Assembly: GCA_902796775.1 (NCBI GenBank)
Contig: CADBQK010000244.1
Span: forward strand, 1-22,462
Reading direction: 5' to 3'
From: an uncultured Lachnospiraceae bacterium
Lineage (GTDB): Bacteria > Bacillota_A > Clostridia > Lachnospirales > Lachnospiraceae
Length of the DNA stretch: 22,462 nucleotides
Shown one piece after another: positions 7,673 to 13,730 of this stretch. Numbering within the stretch: position 1 is the first letter of the stretch; every line of letters begins with the position of its first letter. Below the pieces are notes generated by a model, which worked only from the letters and a program-made list of their open reading frames with translations, was not told where the DNA came from and did not search any database. Both the position numbers and the translations under genes were made by a program.

Positions 7673-9634
7673 ATGGGAAGCAACGAAACATCACGTATGG
7701 ACATGAAAAAGAACCGCAGGAACGAGGAGGAGGCAAAGCTGAAGAGGCAGAGCCTTATCCGCGGGGTATCATTATTTGCTATTGCTGCCGTATGTGTAGC
7801 CGTTCTGGGCGGCAAGCAGGTGAATAAATATCTGGATAAAAACGGAGCATGGCTGACAATCGGTGAACATAAAGTTAAGAAGCCGGAATTTGAGTATTAT
7901 TATCAAAACAGCATTAACACCTTTATGAATACATACGGGAGCTATGCCTCCTATTTCGGTCTGGATACTTCCAAGCCGCTCGATCAGCAGTCCTATACCG
8001 ACAATCTGACCTGGAAGGACTATTTTGAACAGCAGGCAGCAGATACCCTTCAGCAGGTGTATGCCCTTGCAGATACGGGGAAGGCGGAAGGCTTTGAACA
8101 TGATGCTGAGAAAGAAGTAAAAAAGACCATCTCCCAGATCAAGGATGCGGCAAAAGCAAATGAGCAGGATCCTGAAGACTATGTAAAGAGTCTTTACGGT
8201 GAAGATGCCACCCTGGATCGTGTTAAGGAGTATATGCTTCTTTCCGAGTATGCAAGCCATTACTATGAGAAGGTGGATAAGGACACTGTCGTATCCGAAG
8301 ATGAGATAAAAACCCGGTACGAGGAAAACAAGGCTGATTATGATTCAGTAGATTATATGCTCTGTGAGATCAAGGCCGATATTCCTGAAGAGACCCAGGC
8401 AGCAGAGACATCTGCTGAAACGGAAACGGATGCCGAAGAGATTGTTCTGGATGAGAATGAGACCGGTGATGAGGAGATTGTTCTCGAAGAGGTCGAAACC
8501 GGTGATGAGGAGACCGGCCTGGAAGATGAGTCCGTTTCAGAAGCTGAAACTGGTGAAAGTGTCAGTGAAACAGAAACAGAGACTATGAGCGAATCTGAGC
8601 GGGAGGAACTGGAGAAGAAGAAAGAAGAGGAAAAGGCAAAGGCCATGGAAGAAGCCAAAATGAAGGCAGATGCCATGCTGGCAGCAGTTTCCGATGCAGA
8701 CCAGTTTGAAGCGCTTTACACTCAGTATGCGGATGAAACCAGCAGTGCGGCAAAGCACAGCGGCGAGCGTTCTTCTTCCGTTAGCAACAGCCAGGTAGAA
8801 GAGTGGCTGTTTGATGAGACACGCCAGGCAGGCGATAAGACTGTGATCGAGGATACAGAAGCCTCCGCCTATTACGTTGTGATGTATCTGAACCGTTTCC
8901 TGGATGACACAAAGACGGTTGATTTCCGCCATATCCTGATCAAACCGGAGGAAGTTCAGGCAGAGACATCTGCTGAAACACAAGCCGCAGAAACAGAGGA
9001 AAGCGCAGAAGCTGAGACTGTGGAAGCCGGTGAGGAAGTTTCAGCTGAAACTGCAGAAACTGAGACCGTGAGCGAGAGCCAGTCTGCTGCAGAGTCTGAA
9101 GCACAGGCACAGGCTGCAGATCAGGCAGCTTCCGAGAAGGCGGAAAAGGTCTACCAGGAGTGGAAGGATGGCAAGGCTACCGCGAAATCTTTCGGAAAGC
9201 TGGCGAAGAAATACAGTAAGGATACCGGCTCTAATACAAATGGCGGGCTTTATGAAAAGACTGCAAAGGGCTCCATGGTAAGCGAAGTGGACAGCTGGCT
9301 CTTTGATCCGTCCAGGAAGCCCGGTGATACCGGTATCGTACATACGACATATGGCTACCATGTCATGTACTTTGTTGGTGATAACCAGCCTGAGTGGCAC
9401 AACGAGGCACAGGATACTATTCATGATGAGAAGATGGAATCTTATATGGATGATCTTGAAGAGAAGTATCCGATCAAGGAAGGCAGAAAGAAGCTTGCTT
9501 ACCTGCATATTCCTGAGACTGAGACCGGGACGGAGAGTGAAACCGGCTCGGAAACGGATTCTGCAGAGACGGAAAGCAGTGCAGAAACAGCTGGTGAAGA
9601 AACAGCAGAAGAGACTTCCCAGGAGAAGAAGTAA
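7673..9634 (+). CDS. Membrane-anchored parvulin-type peptidyl-prolyl isomerase (PrsA/SurA-like)
   Basis: A 653-residue foldase. A basic N-terminus is followed by one membrane segment (about residues 29-46) without a lipobox, so it is anchored by a signal anchor. The N-terminal chaperone region (about 50-220) is helical. Two parvulin units follow: a degenerate one (about 227-410) and a better one (about 416-570) with F-R-H-I-L-I, N-G-G-L-Y, P-G-D-T-G and G-Y-H-V-M-Y-F. In both, a Glu/Thr/Ser/Ala-rich insertion splits the domain just after its first strand (about 236-318 and 426-490). The C-terminus (about 615-653) is of the same acidic composition. It should fold secreted proteins at the outer membrane face. 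The only good ribosome site, AAGGAG at 7621-7626, is far from the ATG. Confidence 0.88.
   Translation: MGSNETSRMDMKKNRRNEEEAKLKRQSLIRGVSLFAIAAVCVAVLGGKQVNKYLDKNGAWLTIGEHKVKKPEFEYYYQNSINTFMNTYGSYASYFGLDTSKPLDQQSYTDNLTWKDYFEQQAADTLQQVYALADTGKAEGFEHDAEKEVKKTISQIKDAAKANEQDPEDYVKSLYGEDATLDRVKEYMLLSEYASHYYEKVDKDTVVSEDEIKTRYEENKADYDSVDYMLCEIKADIPEETQAAETSAETETDAEEIVLDENETGDEEIVLEEVETGDEETGLEDESVSEAETGESVSETETETMSESEREELEKKKEEEKAKAMEEAKMKADAMLAAVSDADQFEALYTQYADETSSAAKHSGERSSSVSNSQVEEWLFDETRQAGDKTVIEDTEASAYYVVMYLNRFLDDTKTVDFRHILIKPEEVQAETSAETQAAETEESAEAETVEAGEEVSAETAETETVSESQSAAESEAQAQAADQAASEKAEKVYQEWKDGKATAKSFGKLAKKYSKDTGSNTNGGLYEKTAKGSMVSEVDSWLFDPSRKPGDTGIVHTTYGYHVMYFVGDNQPEWHNEAQDTIHDEKMESYMDDLEEKYPIKEGRKKLAYLHIPETETGTESETGSETDSAETESSAETAGEETAEETSQEKK
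8435..8542 (+). repeat. Three tandem 36-base coding repeats in the foldase
   Basis: Three in-frame units of 36 bases (8435-8470, 8471-8506, 8507-8542) encode E-E-I-V-L-D-E-N-E-T-G-D, E-E-I-V-L-E-E-V-E-T-G-D and a degenerate E-E-T-G-L-E-D-E-S-V-S-E. They lie in the first acidic insertion and indicate growth by tandem duplication. Confidence 0.8.
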
Positions 9635-9649
9635 GATACAAGCAGCATG

Positions 9650-9711
9650 AAAAAACAGGCAGTCTGTAAGACCCGGAAGGTCAGCAGGCTGCCTGTTCTT
9701 CATTTTTCTCT
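9650..9711. terminator. Bidirectional intrinsic terminator
   Basis: AACAGGCAG (9654-9662) pairs with CTGCCTGTT (9689-9697), with an inner GACC/GGTC stem (9670-9673 with 9679-9682). Six A bases at 9650-9655 give a U tract on the minus strand, and CTTCATTTTTC follows on the plus strand. It sits between two converging genes and can end both the foldase transcript and the cdd-phosphoesterase transcript. Confidence 0.85.
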
Positions 9712-9729
9712 TAATGCTTACTGATTCAA

Positions 9730-10233
9730 TTAACGCAGTGTCACTTTGCGGATATCTGTAATGATTCCATCCTCGGCTGTCAGGATAGCGAGTGTACGGC
9801 TGCCGCCATAACGGGGATACTCGCAGCTCCCGGGATTCAGCCAGATCTGTCCGTGCTTTTGTCCGGATTTGTACGGGTAAAAGCTGCTGCCATCTGTCTG
9901 TTCCAGCCGAAACTGGTGAGTATGACCGAAGACCACAATATCTGCACCCTGTGCATCTCCTGCGCGGAAGCGTTCATGCACCATGATAAAGCGGACCCCG
10001 TCAATTTCAAAAACAAGCCGGTGTGAGAGCTGCCGTGCCCAGCTGCCATAATCATTGTTTCCTCTGACGACATACATCCTGCCAAGAGGACGCAGCTTGT
10101 CCAGGATCCGCTCTATGGTCACATCGCCGGCATGCAGGATATAATCGCACCCTTTTAATTCTTCCAATGTGTCCTCACTCAGACGGTTATGTGTATCTGA
10201 GAGGATACCGATACGGGTTTTGATTTTGATCAC
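9730..10233 (-). CDS. YfcE/MJ0936-family metallophosphoesterase
   Basis: A 167-residue calcineurin-like phosphoesterase with the full metal-binding set: S-D-T-H-N near residue 13, H-A-G-D-V, G-N-N-D, a V-H-E histidine and the terminal G-H-T-H. Length and motif order fit the YfcE/MJ0936 family, which hydrolyses phosphodiesters in vitro; the natural substrate is unknown. It starts 15 bases after the cytidine deaminase stop, so the two form one minus-strand transcript ending at the terminator near 9650. Confidence 0.93.
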   Translation of the reverse strand: MIKIKTRIGILSDTHNRLSEDTLEELKGCDYILHAGDVTIERILDKLRPLGRMYVVRGNNDYGSWARQLSHRLVFEIDGVRFIMVHERFRAGDAQGADIVVFGHTHQFRLEQTDGSSFYPYKSGQKHGQIWLNPGSCEYPRYGGSRTLAILTAEDGIITDIRKVTLR

Positions 10234-10248
10234 CTTCTTCTAAACTAT

Positions 10249-10710
10249 TCACGAGACATTCTCTGGTCCGAATCCCAATGGGAGCAGATCCCTTAATGTG
10301 CAGATACTGTATTGGTCAGCAGATCTGGCCAGGATGATCCGGAAGGTGTCCGGACTGCAGAATTCCATCATAACCTGGCGGCATACGCCGCAGGGAGGGC
10401 ATTCCGGCAGGAGAAGGCTGCTGCCCTCATCTTCAGATAAAGATACTGTGTTTTGCGGCCCTCCTGCGATCGCGATCGCGGAAAAATGGCGCTGCCCTTC
10501 ACTGACAGCCTTTGCAAAGGCTGTCCTTTCCGCACAGATCGAAGGCGAATAGGCCGCGTTTTCGATATTGCAGCCGGTATATATCGTGCCGTCACTGCAT
10601 AACAGAGCGGCTCCTACTGCAAAATGTGAGTAGGGACAATAGGATCGTGCACGGGAATCAATTGCGCTTCTACAGAGTAACCGGCATTGGTTTTCACTTA
10701 GTTCGGTCAT
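10249..10710 (-). CDS. cdd: Cytidine deaminase
   Basis: A 153-residue homotetramer-type cytidine deaminase that converts cytidine and deoxycytidine to uridine and deoxyuridine in pyrimidine salvage. Key motifs are S-H-F-A-V-G-A-A near residue 28, the C-N-I-E-N-A-A-Y block, the catalytic C-A-E-R-T-A and the zinc-binding P-C-G-V-C-R-Q. The last is preceded by an eight- to ten-residue acidic/serine stretch longer than in Bacillus Cdd. An AAAAAAGGAG ribosome site lies about seven bases upstream of the ATG. It is first in a two-gene minus-strand unit. Confidence 0.96.
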   Translation of the reverse strand: MTELSENQCRLLCRSAIDSRARSYCPYSHFAVGAALLCSDGTIYTGCNIENAAYSPSICAERTAFAKAVSEGQRHFSAIAIAGGPQNTVSLSEDEGSSLLLPECPPCGVCRQVMMEFCSPDTFRIILARSADQYSICTLRDLLPLGFGPENVS

Positions 10711-10777
10711 TGTTATACTCCTTTTTTAGGAACACAAAGAGAAGTCCTCTGTATTCCTGCCTTTTTCTGCAAAGCAG

Positions 10778-10807
10778 TTGACGCCTGCTGCGCAGAAGTG
10801 GTAAGGT
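10778..10807 (+). promoter_or_regulatory. Weak candidate promoter for the small membrane protein
   Basis: TTGACG (10778-10783), an 18-base spacer and TAAGGT (10802-10807) upstream of the gene at 10873. The -10 match is poor; this is the best candidate I could see. Confidence 0.3.
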
Positions 10808-10872
10808 AAAAAAGTAAGAGATTTAAATGAGACTGTCATTCCAGATTTTGTGTATGTGTAAGGAGACGGATC

Positions 10873-11109
10873 ATGTATAAAAAAGTCCGGCGCATTCTGG
10901 CTGCAGCGGCAGTCATTTTTCTGGTGGGACTGTATATTGCAGCTGTCATAGCTGCTTTAACCGGAAGCGGTATTTCCTCTGCCCTTTTTAAGGCCAGTAT
11001 ATTCTGCAGTGTTGTCATCCCGGCAGGGGTATACGGATTCCTGCTCATACTGCGCCTCGCCGCAGAGCGTAAAAAGGATAAGACGGAGCAGGATAAAGAA
11101 AAAGAATAA
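10873..11109 (+). CDS. Small two-helix membrane protein of unknown function
   Basis: A 78-residue protein with a basic N-terminus (M-Y-K-K-V-R-R), two membrane helices (about residues 9-30 and 38-62) joined by a short Gly/Ser loop, and a highly charged Lys/Glu/Asp C-terminus. By the positive-inside rule both ends should be cytoplasmic. The ATG follows AAGGAG at about 10859-10864. It is a single-gene unit ending at a strong terminator. I do not recognise a named family. Confidence 0.75.
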   Translation: MYKKVRRILAAAAVIFLVGLYIAAVIAALTGSGISSALFKASIFCSVVIPAGVYGFLLILRLAAERKKDKTEQDKEKE

Positions 11110-11150
11110 CTTCCCCTGCAAAGAGGGAAAGAACAGGAGAAACAGTATGA

Positions 11151-11187
11151 TAAAAAGCAGCTGCGGTCAGGAGGCAGCTGCTTTTTA
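11151..11187. terminator. Bidirectional intrinsic terminator
   Basis: AAAAAGCAGCTGC (11152-11164) and GCAGCTGCTTTTT (11174-11186) form an 8-base-pair GC-rich stem with A/T tracts on both sides. It ends the small membrane-protein gene on + and the HPr gene on -. Confidence 0.88.
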
Positions 11188-11214
11188 TACATTTGACATC
11201 CGTTAGACATCCGT

Positions 11215-11484
11215 TCAGGTGTTTTCTTCATTCATCATGGAGATGAAGGAGACCATCCCCTCTAGAGCCTCCTCTTCGTCTGTACCATCACAGATGATTT
11301 TCAGCTCTGATCCCTGACGGACACCCAGACTCAGTAAACCGAGCAGGCTCTTCGCACTTACCTGTTTGTCGCCGCATTCCATTAAGATCCGGGAATGGTA
11401 TTTCAGGGCATACTCTGCAAGCGAGCCTGCCTGGCTCAGGTGCAGTCCCTGTGGTGAACGGATGGAAACCATGGCATGCACCAT
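11215..11484 (-). CDS. Variant HPr-family phosphocarrier
   Basis: An 89-residue HPr-fold protein. With this start, His15 (active-site phosphohistidine in the PTS) and Ser46 (target of HPr kinase, in K-S-L-L-G-L-L-S-L-G) fall at the canonical Bacillus positions. The loop after His15 is altered: Arg17 and Pro18 of the usual G-L-H-A-R-P-A are Ser and Gln (G-L-H-L-S-Q-A). It is therefore a paralogue, not a typical PtsH; unlike Crh it keeps the histidine. It may carry phosphate poorly or act mainly through Ser46 in catabolite regulation. No ptsI gene adjoins it. The ATG at 11472 is an alternative start. Confidence 0.85.
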   Translation of the reverse strand: MVHAMVSIRSPQGLHLSQAGSLAEYALKYHSRILMECGDKQVSAKSLLGLLSLGVRQGSELKIICDGTDEEEALEGMVSFISMMNEENT

Positions 11485-11556
11485 CTTTATCAGCCCCCGT
11501 TTACACCTATAATCATTATCAGCACTGCTTTATCATAGCACAGGATCATCCCGAAA

Positions 11557-11922
11557 TCAATCTTCGAGTATGTGCTCAAAGGCTACCTGGAAAATTTTCT
11601 GGATATGGTCATCGTCCAGTGAATAGTACCGGGATTTGCCGTCGCGCCGGCTTTTTACCAATCTTGCCTGCTTTAGAATACGGAGCTGGTGGGAGACCGC
11701 CGATTGGTTCATCTCCAGCAGCAGAGACAGATCGCCCACACACATTTCCGACTGAGTAAGAGCGCAGATGATCCTGGCTCTGGTCAGATCTCCGAAAGCT
11801 CTGAAAAGCTCTGCTACATCATACAAATCATCCTGATCCGGCATATGTGAAGCAACAAAGGCGACTACATCCGGCCGGGCGCCCTGTATCTGCTCCCGGA
11901 TCACTTCTGTTTCCTGATTCAT
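11557..11922 (-). CDS. SmtB/ArsR-family metal-sensing repressor
   Basis: A 121-residue winged-helix repressor. The recognition region (N-Q-S-A-V-S-H-Q-L-R-I-L) and the S-E-M-C-V-G-D-L helix closely follow cyanobacterial SmtB. The alpha-5 metal site is complete, with Asp104, His106, His117 and Glu120, the SmtB-type zinc ligand set; only one cysteine is present at the alpha-3 motif, so an arsenic or cadmium CadC-type site is unlikely. The ATG at 11922 follows GGAAAGGA with suitable spacing; the open frame upstream of it is leader. SmtB-type repressors leave DNA when zinc binds. No metal exporter is adjacent; the neighbour is the divergent metF operon. Confidence 0.9.
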   Translation of the reverse strand: MNQETEVIREQIQGARPDVVAFVASHMPDQDDLYDVAELFRAFGDLTRARIICALTQSEMCVGDLSLLLEMNQSAVSHQLRILKQARLVKSRRDGKSRYYSLDDDHIQKIFQVAFEHILED

Positions 11923-11974
11923 GAAAAAATCCTTTCCTATATTCAGGTTCAAAGACAAATGATTTCTATTTCGG

Positions 11975-12003
11975 ATGATAATCGTTTTACCGGATGGTGT
12001 CAA
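11975..12003 (-). promoter_or_regulatory. Promoter of the SmtB-type repressor gene
   Basis: On the minus strand, a perfect TTGACA (11998-12003), a 17-base spacer and TATCAT (11975-11980). It gives a leader of about 45 bases. An imperfect inverted repeat of about nine bases per arm (AAACGATTA ... AAATCATTT on the minus strand) straddles the -10 region and is a possible autoregulatory operator. Confidence 0.7.
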
Positions 12004-12031
12004 GCAATGATTCTGAAGCCATAGTTCCCTG

Positions 12032-12060
12032 TTGCGGGATATTTGTCATTCTGGTATGAT
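12032..12060 (+). promoter_or_regulatory. Candidate promoter of the metF operon
   Basis: TTGCGG (12032-12037), a 17-base spacer and TATGAT (12055-12060) preceded by TGG, an extended -10. Its -35 lies 28 bases from that of the divergent repressor gene. Transcription would start near 12067, leaving a leader of about 120 bases. Confidence 0.55.
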
Positions 12061-12081
12061 AAAAGCGTCAAAAGAACAGTT

Positions 12082-12094
12082 ACTGATTGTCAGT
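12082..12094 (+). promoter_or_regulatory. Palindrome ACTGA-N3-TCAGT in the metF leader
   Basis: A perfect five-base-arm inverted repeat (ACTGATTGTCAGT) just downstream of the candidate metF promoter and overlapping a second possible -35 (TTGTCA, 12087-12092). Possible regulator site; binding protein unknown. Confidence 0.35.
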
Positions 12095-12136
12095 GAATAA
12101 AAGGATAGATATCTGCAGTTTTCATATAGAAGATAG

Positions 12137-12153
12137 ATCAGGATGATCCTGAT
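12137..12153 (+). promoter_or_regulatory. 17-base perfect palindrome before metF
   Basis: ATCAGGAT-G-ATCCTGAT is a perfect eight-base-arm palindrome ending 36 bases before the metF ATG. It could be a repressor operator or, as RNA, a small hairpin close to the ribosome site. Confidence 0.45.
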
Positions 12154-12188
12154 GAACGCTGACAGGGAAGGATACCAGGAGAGTTTTT

Positions 12189-13058
12189 ATGCGTATAGCA
12201 GATATTCTGAAACAGGACCGAGTGACGCTTTCTTTTGAAGTATTTCCGCCAAAAAAGGAGGCTTCTTTTGAAAGTGTGAAAGCAGCTGCCACACAGATTG
12301 CTGCTCTTGGTCCGGATTTTATGAGCGTAACCTACGGGGCAGGCGGTGGAGCCAATACCAGGTTTACTTTGCAGCTGGCAGATGATCTTCACCGGGAATA
12401 CGGTGTGCAGGTTCTGCCGCACCTGACTTGTGTAACAGCAACAAAAGAGGATGTCCGGGCAATGATCACCCGCTACCGGGAGCTGGGCATCGAAAATATC
12501 ATGGCTCTGCGGGGAGATCTTCCGCAGGATGGAACGCGGGCAGATGATTATCATTATGCCAGTGAGCTGATCGCGGATATCAAGTCCCAGTATGATTTCT
12601 GCATTGGAGGAGCCTGCTATCCGGAGGGGCATGTTGAGTGTGCCCATAAGGCTGAGGATATCCGGCACCTGAAGGAAAAAGTGGATCAGGGCTGCGATTT
12701 TCTCACGACGCAGATGTTTTTTGACAATAACATTTTTTATAATTTCCTGTACCGTATCCGGGAAGCCGGCATTCTGGTGCCGGTGCTTCCAGGCATCATG
12801 CCGATTACAAAAGCACTGCAGCTTTCCCGGAGCGTGCAGATGTCCGGGGCCAATGTACCGGAGAGATTCCGCGCCATCGTTGATTACTTCGGGACAGATC
12901 CCGATGCGATGCAGCAGGCCGGTATTATCTATGCAAGTGAACAGATCATTGACCTGATCGCAAACGGGATCAGGCATATCCATATCTATACCATGAATTC
13001 ACCTGAAGTGGCGGGGAAAATCATGGACAATATCTCAGCAGTGCTCAGGAAGGCCTGA
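12189..13058 (+). CDS. metF: Methylenetetrahydrofolate reductase
   Basis: MetF reduces 5,10-methylene- to 5-methyltetrahydrofolate, the methyl donor for MetH. The 289-residue protein has the catalytic-glutamate block S-F-E-V-F-P-P-K, then V-T-Y-G-A-G-G, the folate/FAD region A-L-R-G-D-L-P and the C-terminal Q-M-F-F-D-N and L-P-G-I-M-P motifs. It is the single-domain bacterial form, without the eukaryotic regulatory domain. AGGAG at 12177-12181 precedes the ATG by seven bases. The next gene starts two bases after its stop, so metF, the reactivation protein and metH are one transcript. Confidence 0.97.
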   Translation: MRIADILKQDRVTLSFEVFPPKKEASFESVKAAATQIAALGPDFMSVTYGAGGGANTRFTLQLADDLHREYGVQVLPHLTCVTATKEDVRAMITRYRELGIENIMALRGDLPQDGTRADDYHYASELIADIKSQYDFCIGGACYPEGHVECAHKAEDIRHLKEKVDQGCDFLTTQMFFDNNIFYNFLYRIREAGILVPVLPGIMPITKALQLSRSVQMSGANVPERFRAIVDYFGTDPDAMQQAGIIYASEQIIDLIANGIRHIHIYTMNSPEVAGKIMDNISAVLRKA

Positions 13059-13060
13059 AG

Positions 13061-13717
13061 ATGATGGAATTATCTTATGATCCGCCTCTGCGGGAGATCC
13101 TGCGGTATCTGGGCTGCCGGGAGGAGTCAGCCGGGCGGGCACTGCTTGAAGAGGTGGATGAGTGCGTCCGTCAGCTTGGGATAGTTGTAACACCCCGGCA
13201 TATTTACAGGAAATATGAGATCAGCCAGAATGAAAACGGTATGCTCAGGATCGGAGGTATCCAGATCCGGAGCCGGGATCTGTCAAAGAATCTGGCAGGC
13301 TGCTCGTCCTGTTATATGATAGCGGCCACTTTGGGGCTGGGGCCGGATAGATTGATCAAAAGAAGCCAGAGCGGCCGGATCAGTGAAGCAGTGATCTATC
13401 AGGCTGCTGCCGCGGCGATGATCGAGAAATATCTCGGAAGCTTGTGCGATGAACTTGCCGGGGACGAGAAAAAGCGGGGGCAGTATCTGCGCCCGCGTTT
13501 TTCGCCGGGATACGGAGACTTTCCGCTGAGGTACCAGCAGGAGATCTTTGCTGTTCTGCAGCTGCCGAAAACCATTGGCATCACGCTTACTGAAAGCCTG
13601 ATGATGGTGCCGACGAAATCTGTTACCGCCCTGATGGGTGTATCAGAAACGGATACGGGATGTCAGTCACAAGGCTGCGAAATCTGCAAGAAAACAGATT
13701 GTCCGTTCCGAAGATAA
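13061..13717 (+). CDS. Free-standing methionine synthase reactivation-domain protein
   Basis: A 218-residue homologue of the C-terminal AdoMet-binding reactivation domain of MetH, here a separate gene. The signature R-F-S-P-G-Y-G-D-F-P-L (about 147-157) matches the R-x-x-x-G-Y AdoMet motif of that domain. A terminal cysteine cluster (G-C-E-I-C-K-K-T-D-C-P-F-R) is typical of the stand-alone clostridial form. Its expected task is docking on the cobalamin domain of MetH and remethylating oxidised cob(II)alamin with AdoMet and an electron. Its position between metF and metH, which lacks this domain, supports the assignment. ATGs at 13061 and 13064 are both possible starts. Confidence 0.9.
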   Translation: MMELSYDPPLREILRYLGCREESAGRALLEEVDECVRQLGIVVTPRHIYRKYEISQNENGMLRIGGIQIRSRDLSKNLAGCSSCYMIAATLGLGPDRLIKRSQSGRISEAVIYQAAAAAMIEKYLGSLCDELAGDEKKRGQYLRPRFSPGYGDFPLRYQQEIFAVLQLPKTIGITLTESLMMVPTKSVTALMGVSETDTGCQSQGCEICKKTDCPFRR

Positions 13718-13730
13718 AAGGAGAAATATG

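Noticed and set aside
8380..9120. Repeats in the foldase as a CRISPR-like array
   Set aside because: Repeats are in frame, unevenly spaced and encode acidic low-complexity protein; no spacers or cas genes are present.
10466..10479. 14-base palindrome GCGATCGCGATCGC inside cdd
   Set aside because: It encodes alternating Ala-Ile codons within a conserved region of the deaminase, so coding constraint explains it.
12067..12188. SAM riboswitch or T-box in the metF leader
   Set aside because: The leader is only about 120 bases; I find no S-box core, no T-box motif and no terminator with a U tract before metF.
12138..12983. Long minus-strand open frame opposite metF
   Set aside because: It is antisense to a certain gene, has no recognisable motifs and reflects codon bias of metF. 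The same applies to minus-strand frames opposite permease 1 and metH.
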